This document shows, piece by piece, positions 48,231 through 57,309 of a stretch of DNA of 64,000 nucleotides. Location: positions 1 to 64,000 of the forward strand of contig PGXZ01000006.1 in assembly GCA_002839415.1 (NCBI GenBank), given 5' to 3'. The notes beneath the pieces are model-generated. The model ran no database searches and was not told the DNA's origin. It worked only from the letters and a program-made list of their open reading frames with translations. The first letter of the stretch is position 1. Every line of letters begins with the position of its first letter. A program made the position numbers and the translations under genes. The stretch is from Candidatus Saccharibacteria bacterium HGW-Saccharibacteria-1 (lineage in GTDB: Bacteria > Patescibacteriota > Saccharimonadia > Saccharimonadales > Saccharimonadaceae).

Positions 48231-48983
48231 TTAAAGGTTAAATAATATAGTTGCATTATTCGTAGTCGCGCCTGCTATTTCATTAAATGAAGTTTTTCGT
48301 ATTACCGCTTGATTTTCGGCAATGTTTCTAACATACGCTGGCTCATTTACTTTACCACGAAAGGGCACCGGTGTCAAGTATGGCGCATCCGTTTCAAGCA
48401 AAGTTTTATCAAGCGGAATCGAACTAAACATATTTTTTTGCATTTCATCTTTCGTGAAGGTACTAAAACCACTTACCCCAATATATAGCCCCCGATTCAA
48501 AGCCTGAGTTGCATTAAATGGAGTATCCGTAAAACTATGAACAACTCCGCGGATTCCATGAAAATTATCAAATATTGGCCAAAAATCATCAAATGCTTCG
48601 CGAACATGAAAAATTATCGGCAAATTATGCTTCAAAGCTATTTCAATCTGGATCTGCAAAACCTCAACCTGAACGTCGCGAGGACTAAAATCATAATGAT
48701 AATCGAGCCCAATTTCACCAATAGCTACCAATTTTTTATTTTGATTATCAATCAAGCCTTCAATTTGGCCACAACCTTCCTTTGACTCGTGCGGATGAAC
48801 ACCGACCGAACAATAGACATTGTCATGGTTTGCCGAAAAACTAAGCACCCGATTCGAATCGGACTGACTAGTACCAATACAAATAATCTTGCCTACTTCG
48901 TTTTCATTGGCGCTTTTAATTGCTTGGTTGACATCAAGTGGATAATTATCATCGTGGATATGACAATGTGTGTCAATCAACAT
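48231..48983 (-). CDS. tatD: TatD family metal-dependent DNase
   Basis: The 250-aa amidohydrolase-fold protein has the TatD motifs LIDTHCHIHD (residues 2-11), GVHPHESK, AIGEIGLDYHYD, PIIFHVREAFDDF, GVVHSFTDTPF and the terminal LLETDAPYLTP. It is a 3'-5' exonuclease active on single-stranded DNA and in oxidative repair. It follows metG by 3 nt on the same strand, a common tatD-metG-rsmA arrangement. Confidence 0.93.
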   Translation of the reverse strand: MLIDTHCHIHDDNYPLDVNQAIKSANENEVGKIICIGTSQSDSNRVLSFSANHDNVYCSVGVHPHESKEGCGQIEGLIDNQNKKLVAIGEIGLDYHYDFSPRDVQVEVLQIQIEIALKHNLPIIFHVREAFDDFWPIFDNFHGIRGVVHSFTDTPFNATQALNRGLYIGVSGFSTFTKDEMQKNMFSSIPLDKTLLETDAPYLTPVPFRGKVNEPAYVRNIAENQAVIRKTSFNEIAGATTNNATILFNL

Positions 48984-48986
48984 CAG

Positions 48987-50471
48987 CTAGGCCTTTTTAA
49001 CGCGAGGGTCAGTCGTATGTATGTAAACCCGAGGAAAGAAAACGCCGTCGATTGGAATAACTACACCAGTCTCAAAAATATGATGAATTTTAGCGGCTGT
49101 ATCTGGCAAAAATGGCACTAACAAATCGCCAATTTGCAATAATGCACCAACGGCATACGCCAGAACTTCGTTTAAGTGCGATTCAGCTTCGGTATCGGTC
49201 TTGATGTTTTTTGCAATTTCCCATGGTTTTATATGTTCAATATATTGATTAAGGCTACGAACCATTAGCCAAACCTCGTCGATTGCCTTGTCAAATTCCA
49301 GGTTATCCATTGATTCGTGATAAGTACCCATATCGTGCTCTCCCTGAGGGATATGCCCGATTACGCCCGCCTGATACCTGGTAATCATGCTAGCTACTCG
49401 CTGAACAACATTACCAAGATCATTTACTAGTTCAGTGTTATAAGCGTTTTCGAATTTATCCCAGGTAAAATCACCATCATCCAATGTCGGGATGTGGCGC
49501 GAAAAGAAATAGCGAAAGGCATCAACACCATATTCGTCAATAACTTGAATTGGATCAACAACGTTGCCGATCGATTTACTCATCTTAACACCGCCAACAT
49601 TTACGTGACCATGAACTAGCAACTTCTTAGGCAGTTCCAACCCAAGACCCAGTAACATTGCTGGCCACAAACCAGCGTGAAAACGCAAAATATCTTTGCC
49701 AACAACTTGAATATCGGCTGGCCAATAAACACGCCAACCCTGACGATCTGGAAAACCCAAAACAGTCAGGTAATTCGCTAGCGCATCAAGCCAAACATAC
49801 ATGACTTGCTCTGAATCGCCAGGTACAGGAACACCCCAACTAAGGTTCTTTTTGGGACGTGAAATACTGACATCCTGCAAACCATCTTTGATTAGTTCAA
49901 GGAACTCTTTTTTACGAAATTCTGGTACAATTTGCATTTGGCCGCTATTTATCGCCTCTTTGACACGATCAGTAAGTGCGCTTGCCTTGAAATAATAGTT
50001 ATCTTCGCTAATAGTTTGGTAAGGTGCTTTATGATCCGGACAAACACCGCCATTATTAGTCGCTTCTTTGGCTGTAATAAAGGCTTCGCAACCGGCACAA
50101 TACAAACCTTCGTAAGTGCCCTTGTAAATATATGGCAACAAGGTTTGCCAAATGAACTGAACTGCGCCAATATGATGAGGGTCAGTCGTACGAATAAAAT
50201 CAGTGTAGCTTGCACCCATTTTTTGCATCAACAATTCGAAATTAGTGTACATTTGGTTAGTGTAAGTTTGCGGGTCAAGGCCAGCTTCAGCGGCTTTAGC
50301 GGCTATTTTATTGCCATGCTCGTCTGTTCCAACCTGAAAACGAACCTCGCGATCATTTTGTTTTTGATAACGTGTCCAAATATCCGCTAGCAGATAATCT
50401 AGGGCATTTCCAATATGCGGCGTGCCGTTAACGTAAGGAATTGCGGTGGTAATGTATAATTTTTTTTCCAT
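48987..50471 (-). CDS. metG: Methionyl-tRNA synthetase
   Basis: The 494-aa enzyme (from ATG 50471) contains the class I HIGH-like motif PYVNGTPHIGNALDY, a zinc knuckle (CAGCEAFITAKE with GVCPDHK), KMSKS in VKMSKSIGNVVDP and the anticodon-binding helices (residues about 360-490). It lacks the C-terminal EMAP-like tRNA-binding domain found in longer MetRS. The frame could start at 50519, but the internal ATG precedes EKKLYITTAIPY, the normal N-terminus, and a TACAAT box lies about 12 nt before it. Confidence 0.95.
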   Translation of the reverse strand: MEKKLYITTAIPYVNGTPHIGNALDYLLADIWTRYQKQNDREVRFQVGTDEHGNKIAAKAAEAGLDPQTYTNQMYTNFELLMQKMGASYTDFIRTTDPHHIGAVQFIWQTLLPYIYKGTYEGLYCAGCEAFITAKEATNNGGVCPDHKAPYQTISEDNYYFKASALTDRVKEAINSGQMQIVPEFRKKEFLELIKDGLQDVSISRPKKNLSWGVPVPGDSEQVMYVWLDALANYLTVLGFPDRQGWRVYWPADIQVVGKDILRFHAGLWPAMLLGLGLELPKKLLVHGHVNVGGVKMSKSIGNVVDPIQVIDEYGVDAFRYFFSRHIPTLDDGDFTWDKFENAYNTELVNDLGNVVQRVASMITRYQAGVIGHIPQGEHDMGTYHESMDNLEFDKAIDEVWLMVRSLNQYIEHIKPWEIAKNIKTDTEAESHLNEVLAYAVGALLQIGDLLVPFLPDTAAKIHHIFETGVVIPIDGVFFPRVYIHTTDPRVKKA

Positions 50472-50494
50472 AACTTTACTAATATTGTAACAGA

Positions 50495-51295
50495 TTAGAG
50501 GGTTGTGTGCAGTGACCACTTTTTAACAATTCGAGTTAGGCGCACCCAATCATCTAAACTCAAAGCTTCAGCACGAACATCTGGGCTAATATCGGCACTA
50601 GCTAAAATAGACTCAACTTCAGTTTTTTCGATATTCAAACCACCAGCTAGACTACTGCGCTGTTTTTTACGTTTTGATGAGAAACCAGCTTTAACCACAC
50701 GGAAATAATCGGCTTCGTTTACGTCAGTCAAGAATGGCGCTTGGCGCGTTTTCATAATTACAACTTGGCTATCAACTTTTGGTGGCGGCGTAAAAAGCGC
50801 TGCCGGAACGACATCACCTAAACTTACCTCGGCGAACAGTTGGGCGCTGATTGCCAAAATACTCATATCACCTTGTTTTGCCGCTAAACGCTCGGCCACT
50901 TCTTTTTGGACTAATAAAACTACGACCGACGGCTTGTTTTTGGCGGTCATCAGTAATTGAACGATTTTGCTAGTTATGTAATACGGCACATTAGCGACCA
51001 CTTTATAGCCACTAGGCAACGTCGATAAATTGAATTTCAAGATGTCTTCGTTAATTACAGTTAAACTCTTACCAGGAAACTGAGCCGGTAATTTTCGCGC
51101 TAATTCACTGTCAAATTCAACCGCCACAACACTATTACTTCTGCGCAACAATTCACTAGTTAAAGTACCCAGTCCTGGGCCGATTTCAAGCACATTGTCA
51201 TCAGATAACAGCTCAGCGCAATCTGCAATATGCGCTAGAACTTCGCGATCACGAAGCCAGTGTTGACCCAAGGATTTGTTATTTTTCAAGGGCAT
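50495..51295 (-). CDS. rsmA: 16S rRNA dimethyladenosine transferase RsmA (KsgA)
   Basis: The 266-aa protein shows the SAM-binding start KSLGQHWLRDRE, VLEIGPGLGTLTSELL (motif I), VVAVEFDSELA, the catalytic NVPYYITSKIV (motif IV) and the C-terminal helical domain. It dimethylates two adenines in helix 45 of 16S rRNA. The end of the gene overlaps the long upstream frame of metG, which is why the shorter metG start is chosen. It is followed upstream by the G5-domain protein on the same strand. Confidence 0.95.
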   Translation of the reverse strand: MPLKNNKSLGQHWLRDREVLAHIADCAELLSDDNVLEIGPGLGTLTSELLRRSNSVVAVEFDSELARKLPAQFPGKSLTVINEDILKFNLSTLPSGYKVVANVPYYITSKIVQLLMTAKNKPSVVVLLVQKEVAERLAAKQGDMSILAISAQLFAEVSLGDVVPAALFTPPPKVDSQVVIMKTRQAPFLTDVNEADYFRVVKAGFSSKRKKQRSSLAGGLNIEKTEVESILASADISPDVRAEALSLDDWVRLTRIVKKWSLHTTL

Positions 51296-51300
51296 ATTAT

Positions 51301-52575
51301 TTAATGACTCGCTAAAATATTTCTAGCCGACTTAATACGCTCAGACTCACGACAAACACTACAACGCTCGAATCTATTCTGAAAAATTCGCACAGATTCT
51401 TCCAATGAACCAGATGCTTTTATAGCATCCCTTACGCCAGAATAGCTACCATTCAATTCGTACATTAAATAATCTAGTTGTGTATAAATATTATAAGGAT
51501 TTGGACGGGATAACAATGCAGATTTACGACTTCCTGTCCACTGTACCAACCCATCGCCGCTAGTGTTAAAACCATGCTCCTGCATAATATTACCCATAAT
51601 TCCTGCTGTTTGATTACGGCTAAAGCCATTCGATATTAGAAAGTTCCAAGTTATCGTTTCATTCTCACCAGGCGTAGTGTATTGACCTTTTACGCCTACT
51701 ATTTCAATTTGTTTTTCTGGTTGTTTAGTAACAAGGCTAGAGATTTCCGTTCTCGACACCTCTTTTCCATCCTGAATGACAACCTCATACGTAGCATTTC
51801 GCGAACCCTTTACGCCAACTGTTCGTATTTCACTGTAATCCATATCTCTGTCAGCATCTTCAATTTTTTGCACTTCAAAGCCTATCTCTTCGGCAATGGT
51901 AATTGTTTGCTTACCCTCGCGCCAAACCCTTAACGCTAAGCCGTTAGTAATTGCAGTATTATTAGGTAGAGACAACCTATCATCTTTACTCAAAATAATT
52001 TTCTTTTCCGCTAGCATATCACCAACAGTCTTTGCCTGTGTGCGAACAGTCGACGTCGTACCATATAGCGTAAACGTAAATGGAGTCGCTCGATCAATAG
52101 TTAGCTCTAGTCCAGCTCCCTCGGCAATAATATTATCAGTCCGTTCAATCGTAGTCTTGTCTTCGTCATACAATTTAACACCAGCACTCTCAGCAATCTG
52201 AGCGGCAGTTTGATAAGGAGTGACAACCTTTGCCCTAGTATTGCCATCAACGATAATCACTGGCCTAGAACGATATATATTAACTTGATAATCCGATGCG
52301 ACCATTTTTTCGGTTGCGGCCGGCTCGACAGTATCCTTGCTGTCCAGCTTGATTCCCGCCTCTTTTAAAGCATCGCCAATAGTTTCGGACTGACTGAGAA
52401 TTACCTTTTCAACGCCACGGTCATGAATTGTAACAAGTTTTCCAGATTGGGCTTGTTTACCATCACCAGCATGAGTAATATCTGACATGGTAATAATTGC
52501 AGTTGTAGTTAAAAGTAAGGCGACAACAAGAAAAGCACCAACAGGTGTGGTAATTCGATGTATCAGATTATTCAT
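51301..52575 (-). CDS. DUF348/G5-domain protein with lysozyme-like C-terminus
   Basis: From ATG 52575 the protein is 424 aa. An N-terminal membrane helix (LVVALLLTTTAIITM) is followed by three DUF348 (YabE-type) repeats (VTIHDRGVEKVILSQSETIG; FTFTLYGTTSTVRTQAKTVG; IYRSRPVIIVDGNTRAKVVT), a G5 domain (KGSRNATYEVVIQDGKEVSRTEI split over about 60 aa) and a C-terminal region (FLISNGFSRNQTAGIMGN, GLVQWTG) resembling phage tail lysozyme. Such proteins act like resuscitation-promoting factors on peptidoglycan. It lies between rsmA and pcrA and would be secreted and membrane-anchored. Confidence 0.85.
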   Translation of the reverse strand: MNNLIHRITTPVGAFLVVALLLTTTAIITMSDITHAGDGKQAQSGKLVTIHDRGVEKVILSQSETIGDALKEAGIKLDSKDTVEPAATEKMVASDYQVNIYRSRPVIIVDGNTRAKVVTPYQTAAQIAESAGVKLYDEDKTTIERTDNIIAEGAGLELTIDRATPFTFTLYGTTSTVRTQAKTVGDMLAEKKIILSKDDRLSLPNNTAITNGLALRVWREGKQTITIAEEIGFEVQKIEDADRDMDYSEIRTVGVKGSRNATYEVVIQDGKEVSRTEISSLVTKQPEKQIEIVGVKGQYTTPGENETITWNFLISNGFSRNQTAGIMGNIMQEHGFNTSGDGLVQWTGSRKSALLSRPNPYNIYTQLDYLMYELNGSYSGVRDAIKASGSLEESVRIFQNRFERCSVCRESERIKSARNILASH

Positions 52576-52641
52576 TGGTATTTTTACGCCCAAGATAGGT
52601 GTAATTATAGCAGATAATTACCCAAAAAGCTAACTTAAGGG

Positions 52642-54747
52642 CTAGATCTTCTCTAAGCGAGCGTATTCAGCGTTTAACTTTTTGGTAGTCCCATTATCGA
52701 AATTTATTGTCAAAGCCATGCCGTCAATCTCGATAATTTCACCCGTGCCAAAAGCTGCCGAACGGATGTTTTCGCCAATTGCAAATGGCTCGTCACTAAA
52801 GAATTCTTGTTCATGAATCGTCTGTGGCTCATTTGGAGAGGTAATTGCAATCTGATCACCCATATCCGTAACAAACCGCGAGATTGGATTATAACTTCGT
52901 TGCCCAAACTGCATGCGACTTTCGGCATAAGACAAATGTAGTTCTTCACGCGCCCTAGTCATACCAACATACATCAAACGACGTTCTTCCTCGAGTTCGG
53001 CCGAGCCGGCTTCATAAACCCTAGCATGAGGCAAAATACCTTCCTCAACACCGATAATAAATACTACTGGAAATTCCAGACCCTTTGCAGCATGTAAAGT
53101 CATAAAAGTTACACTTTGACCATCACTACTATTATCAGCACTCGACATCAAGGCAACTTCCTCTAAAAACTCGTCAAGCGACATAAAGTTTTGAGCATCA
53201 GATAATAGCGAACCAATATTTTCTAGTCTATCCTCGGCTTGCGGCGTACCATCGTTAATAAAATCTTTGTAAGACGTCAAATCTAACAATTTTTTAATCA
53301 ATTCGGCCGGCGTGGAAGTGTCAATCATGAGCTGAACTTCGCGCAATTTTTCACCCAATGTCTGAAGTGCACATTTCGCCCTGGCGGTAATAGTACTGGT
53401 CTGGTCAACGTGATTTAAAGCCGATAAAATGTCCATATCACTTTCAGATTGCCAAATTAAAAATTTCTCAAGGCTCATAGCACCGATTCCACGAGTCGGA
53501 ACGTTGACAATACGACTAAAACTCATCCTGTCCTGAGGTTGGTAGATTAACCTCAGATATGCGATCATATCTTTGATTTCCTTACGGTCATAGAACCTAA
53601 CACCACCAATAATCTTATACGGTACATGTAGTCGCATAAACGCTCGCTCAAGGTTATAGCTTTGGGCATTAGTGCGATACAAAACTGCAAAATCACCAAA
53701 CTGCCTAGCACCCAATTGAACATGTGACGCAATTCGCTCGGCCACCATGTGCGCCTCTTCGGTCTCGTCATACAATGAATGTACCTGGACTGGCGAGCCC
53801 GGACCCTCGACTGTCCATAGTTTTTTGTCAGTCCGTTGAATATTTTTTGTGATGACATTATTGGCCGCATCCAAGATATTACCCGTGCTTCGATAGTTCT
53901 GCTCAAGCTTGATAACCTTCGTACCCTTAAAGTCACGCTCAAAATTTAAAATATTAGTAAAATCTGCCCCACGCCAACTGTAAATCGACTGCCAGTCATC
54001 ACCAACAACACAGATATTATGCTGATCATTAACCAATAATTTTATAATATGATACTGCGCCGCATTGGTGTCCTGATACTCGTCAATCAAAATATGCTTA
54101 AAGTTTTTCTGCCATTTTGTACGGACTTCAGACTTTTCGCGGAATAAACGCACAGTTTCTAACAATAAATCGTCAAAATCAAGTGCTTTGGCTACTTTTC
54201 GCAACTTCTCGTATTTTTTATAGATCTTTGCAATATTTTTTTGATAAGGCAACTGCGCCAAAGATTCGTAATTATCTGGACCTACCATCTCATTTTTTGA
54301 ACTTGAAATAATACCGCTAACAGCTTTGGCCTTGATTTCAGTCTCGCTAATCGAAAGCTGCTTCATAGCTTGTTTAATCAACCCCTGCCTATCGTCCTCA
54401 TCATAAATTACGAAATTCTTAGGTATTCCGATAGATTCACCTTCGATCCGCAGCATTCGCACGCAAATACCATGAAAAGTACCCATCCAAGGCATAAAAC
54501 CTCGATTAGTACTGTCCTGACCCAGCAATGCACCTAATCTTTCGCGCATCTCACGCGCGGCCTTGTTTGTAAATGTTACAGCCAGAATCTCATTTGGATA
54601 GATTGCTTCGCGAGCAATCAAATAAGCAATTCGATGAGTTAAAGTTTTTGTTTTACCACTACCCGCCCCGGCCAAAATAAGCACCGGCCCAGACACTGTC
54701 TGAACGGCCTCACCTTGCGCCGAGTTTAAACCCTCTAATAAATCCAT
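52642..54747 (-). CDS. pcrA: ATP-dependent DNA helicase (UvrD/PcrA)
   Basis: The 701-aa SF1A helicase has motif I LAGAGSGKTKTLTHR (residues 26-40), Ia AVTFTNKAAREM, II LIDEYQDTN, III GDDWQSIYSWRGAD, IV EQNYRST, V FMTLHAAKGLEFPVVFI and VI EERRLMYVGMTRARE, followed by a C-terminal Tudor-like segment. It works in excision repair, mismatch repair and removal of RecA. TATAAT (54756-54761) ends 8 nt before the ATG. Confidence 0.96.
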   Translation of the reverse strand: MDLLEGLNSAQGEAVQTVSGPVLILAGAGSGKTKTLTHRIAYLIAREAIYPNEILAVTFTNKAAREMRERLGALLGQDSTNRGFMPWMGTFHGICVRMLRIEGESIGIPKNFVIYDEDDRQGLIKQAMKQLSISETEIKAKAVSGIISSSKNEMVGPDNYESLAQLPYQKNIAKIYKKYEKLRKVAKALDFDDLLLETVRLFREKSEVRTKWQKNFKHILIDEYQDTNAAQYHIIKLLVNDQHNICVVGDDWQSIYSWRGADFTNILNFERDFKGTKVIKLEQNYRSTGNILDAANNVITKNIQRTDKKLWTVEGPGSPVQVHSLYDETEEAHMVAERIASHVQLGARQFGDFAVLYRTNAQSYNLERAFMRLHVPYKIIGGVRFYDRKEIKDMIAYLRLIYQPQDRMSFSRIVNVPTRGIGAMSLEKFLIWQSESDMDILSALNHVDQTSTITARAKCALQTLGEKLREVQLMIDTSTPAELIKKLLDLTSYKDFINDGTPQAEDRLENIGSLLSDAQNFMSLDEFLEEVALMSSADNSSDGQSVTFMTLHAAKGLEFPVVFIIGVEEGILPHARVYEAGSAELEEERRLMYVGMTRAREELHLSYAESRMQFGQRSYNPISRFVTDMGDQIAITSPNEPQTIHEQEFFSDEPFAIGENIRSAAFGTGEIIEIDGMALTINFDNGTTKKLNAEYARLEKI

Positions 54748-54772
54748 TAATATCTATTATAGACTAAAAAGT

Positions 54773-56422
54773 TTATAAAAGGGGCAATACAAAGAAGTAA
54801 ATCGCTGCTCCAACGCCCGAGCCAACAACCAACAGTAGTAATATCCAAACAACCCATAACCAGCTAGCGACTTTTTTAGCTGGTTTGACAATAGCCTTGT
54901 GATAAGAATCGGTATCATAAATCGAGCCAGAGTTTTGGTCGCCAGTGTTTGGCCTTTCTTGGTATTGCTGAGATATTGAAGTCGGACCGTCAGTCGCAGG
55001 ATTAACCCTATTTGCGACAGTATTTACGGCCGATGTCTGAATTGGAGGCTGCGAAGCTATTGGCGGCTGTTGCGCGACCTGAACAGGCGCCTGCACTGGA
55101 GTAGAGATTGGAACAAACGCAGGCTCTGGTGCGGGGTCAGGATCAGACACTGCATTGCCCGATTCAATTGACAACAAATCGCCCTGCAATTCGGCCGGAA
55201 GCGGCGCGTCCATGTCATTTTGGCCTGAATTATTGTCATTCTGACCATCACCTGTTGTTTTTTCAATAACAACCTCAACATCGGTCGCTTTCGGCACTGT
55301 ATCTTCAACAACACCAGACAACGCCGTATTCAAAGACTCGGCCATAAATGCGTTAAGTGGCCGCTTTTCAACCTTTGCACCCGTCAAGAATGGCGATTCT
55401 TGAACTTCGGGCATTTGATTCAAGGTTTTGTCTATATCGTCATTGATTCTATTGATATCGTCGTCTTCATCTTCATCCTCGGGATTAAATACTACAATAT
55501 TAGGCGCTGCCGTCTTATTAAGTTCTGCCGTATTATTGAATTCGATAGGGTCAGGCCAACTATCCTTAGTAGGTTCTTCAATCACCGGCTTTGGCTCAAG
55601 TACTGGTTTTGGCTCTATATTTTGAGAAACGGTGATTTGAGACACAGGCTCAGATAAATCTAAATCAGAACCAAGCCTAGAAACGCGATCCGGTGCAGAT
55701 AAAACAGTTCGCATATCCGTTGAAGGCGGTACGACATCCATAAAACGTCCACCGCTTCGCCTACTTACAAGCGGAGATATAGAGTGGCTAGGTTTTACGG
55801 GAATTGGAATTGTTGGCAAGGGTTTAGTTACCGGGCTAACAATCGGTGTAATTTCTGGCGCTACTGGCGCTACTGGCGCTACTGGCGCTACTGGCGCTAC
55901 TGGCGCTACTGGCGCTACTGGCGCTAAAACAGTTTGAATGGTCGGCTTCAGAGGTGCAATAATGACAGCTTCTTTCGGAACAGCTGGCGCTGGAATAGGC
56001 GGTAAAATGGGTGCAGATTGAATAAAAACCGGCGGTTCAACTAGTTCAGGCGCTTCAATTGGCACTTGGTTAGGCACTGGTAGCTGAGTTTGAGGTTCGA
56101 CATATTCTGTCGATAACAAAGAAAGCTCCGCAATTTCAGGCTTAGCAACAAAAGCCGGCTCGGCGCTGACGATCGGTTCAGCCTCTGCAATAATCTGCTG
56201 TAATTGCTCGGCTTGTACTGGCTTGTCAATAGGGGTGACAGCTTTGACTGATGAGACCGGAGACGAATTTAAGCTACTAGCAAAATGACTATTGATAGGC
56301 GTCTTTGATAGACTTGGCTTTACGTCGTTCGTAACGGGATTTATATTGCCAATAGTATTAGACCCACTTGCAATCAATGAATTTACAGCCCTATCAAGTT
56401 CTTCGAAATCAATATCTTTCAC
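54773..56422 (-). CDS. Proline-rich tail-anchored membrane protein
   Basis: This 549-aa protein has a long Pro/Ala/Val/Glu-rich region (residues 1-500) of low complexity and a single C-terminal membrane helix (about residues 525-547, WLWVVWILLLLVVGSGVGA), so the bulk should lie on one side as an extended chain. It contains eight perfect Ala-Pro-Val units coded by a 9-nt tandem repeat. The N-terminus (DIDFEELDRAVNSLI) is the only ordered-looking part. Function is unknown; it could be a scaffold at the membrane. It is in the same run as pcrA and tpiA. Confidence 0.65.
   Translation of the reverse strand: MKDIDFEELDRAVNSLIASGSNTIGNINPVTNDVKPSLSKTPINSHFASSLNSSPVSSVKAVTPIDKPVQAEQLQQIIAEAEPIVSAEPAFVAKPEIAELSLLSTEYVEPQTQLPVPNQVPIEAPELVEPPVFIQSAPILPPIPAPAVPKEAVIIAPLKPTIQTVLAPVAPVAPVAPVAPVAPVAPVAPEITPIVSPVTKPLPTIPIPVKPSHSISPLVSRRSGGRFMDVVPPSTDMRTVLSAPDRVSRLGSDLDLSEPVSQITVSQNIEPKPVLEPKPVIEEPTKDSWPDPIEFNNTAELNKTAAPNIVVFNPEDEDEDDDINRINDDIDKTLNQMPEVQESPFLTGAKVEKRPLNAFMAESLNTALSGVVEDTVPKATDVEVVIEKTTGDGQNDNNSGQNDMDAPLPAELQGDLLSIESGNAVSDPDPAPEPAFVPISTPVQAPVQVAQQPPIASQPPIQTSAVNTVANRVNPATDGPTSISQQYQERPNTGDQNSGSIYDTDSYHKAIVKPAKKVASWLWVVWILLLLVVGSGVGAAIYFFVLPLL
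55855..55926. repeat. 9-nt tandem repeat, eight perfect copies
   Basis: CTGGCGCTA is repeated eight times without a change, coding Ala-Pro-Val units. Changes in copy number keep the frame, so the locus can vary in length without inactivating the gene. Confidence 0.9.
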
Positions 56423-56439
56423 TTACCCACCCCTAATCT

Positions 56440-57219
56440 TTATTCGACTACCGCCGAGCCTCTATGTGCTTTCTTTATTATTTCATTAAACGAATGAGCG
56501 TTCAAGCTTGCGCCTCCGATCAACAATCCGTCAACACCAGGTAAAGCTAAATAATCTGCCGCACTGTCGGGAGTAACACTACCGCCATATATGACCTGAA
56601 TGGATTCAGAAGCTTTTTTGCCGTACAAATGCTCAATTTGATTTCGAATCGCGCTGACCGCTGCGCTAACATATGTTGGAAGCGCATTTTGACCAGTCCC
56701 AACCGCCCAAACAGGCTCGTAAGCAACAACTACCCGACTCAGTTCTTCACTGGTAATATTTGCGAACCCACCAATTAACTGATCGTGTAAGATATCATAA
56801 GTCTCACCATTAGAGCGCTCCCAGGCAGTCTCGCCAATACACAAAACTGGTCGAATATGATTGCGAACGGCTGCCTCGACTTTACTCCGAATATCTTTGT
56901 CAGATTCACCAAATATATGGCGTCGCTCGGAATGACCAACTAAACCATACTGCACAATTCCGCGCAATTGAGTCGCCGATACCTCACCAGTATAAGAGCC
57001 TTGATCTCGCCAATAAAAATTCTGTGCCGCTAGCTTAAATTGTCGTAAATTAACTTGCAAGCTAAGCGATTGAAGTGTCAAGGTTGTAGGTGACAAAACC
57101 ACTTCGACATCGCGATGAGTTTTGACTATTTTTGATAGTTGATGTAGATACAAGCTAGACTCTTGTACGTTCAGATTCATTTTCCAGTTGCCAATAATTA
57201 TTTTTTTATTGTTTACCAT
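56440..57219 (-). CDS. tpiA: Triose-phosphate isomerase
   Basis: The 259-aa TIM-barrel enzyme has IIGNWKMNLN (catalytic Lys, residues 9-18), LVGHSERRHIFGE (catalytic His), VVAYEPVWAVGTGQNA (catalytic Glu) and the phosphate loops IQVIYGGSVTPDSA and GLLIGGASL. It interconverts glyceraldehyde-3-phosphate and dihydroxyacetone phosphate in glycolysis. Pyruvate kinase is next upstream, so two glycolytic genes are clustered. No Shine-Dalgarno is obvious. Confidence 0.96.
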   Translation of the reverse strand: MVNNKKIIIGNWKMNLNVQESSLYLHQLSKIVKTHRDVEVVLSPTTLTLQSLSLQVNLRQFKLAAQNFYWRDQGSYTGEVSATQLRGIVQYGLVGHSERRHIFGESDKDIRSKVEAAVRNHIRPVLCIGETAWERSNGETYDILHDQLIGGFANITSEELSRVVVAYEPVWAVGTGQNALPTYVSAAVSAIRNQIEHLYGKKASESIQVIYGGSVTPDSAADYLALPGVDGLLIGGASLNAHSFNEIIKKAHRGSAVVE

Positions 57220-57309
57220 TGATTAAAATATATCGTTTATGTTTATTGTTTTTAGTTTACTCTAATTAGGCCCAAACGTCTAGTGAGCTAGCGAAAAATG
57301 TTGTAAATA

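Noticed and set aside
50570-50595. GAACATCTGGG in rsmA as a further copy of the palindromic element
   Set aside because: The bases encode the conserved RsmA C-terminus and no palindromic centre follows.
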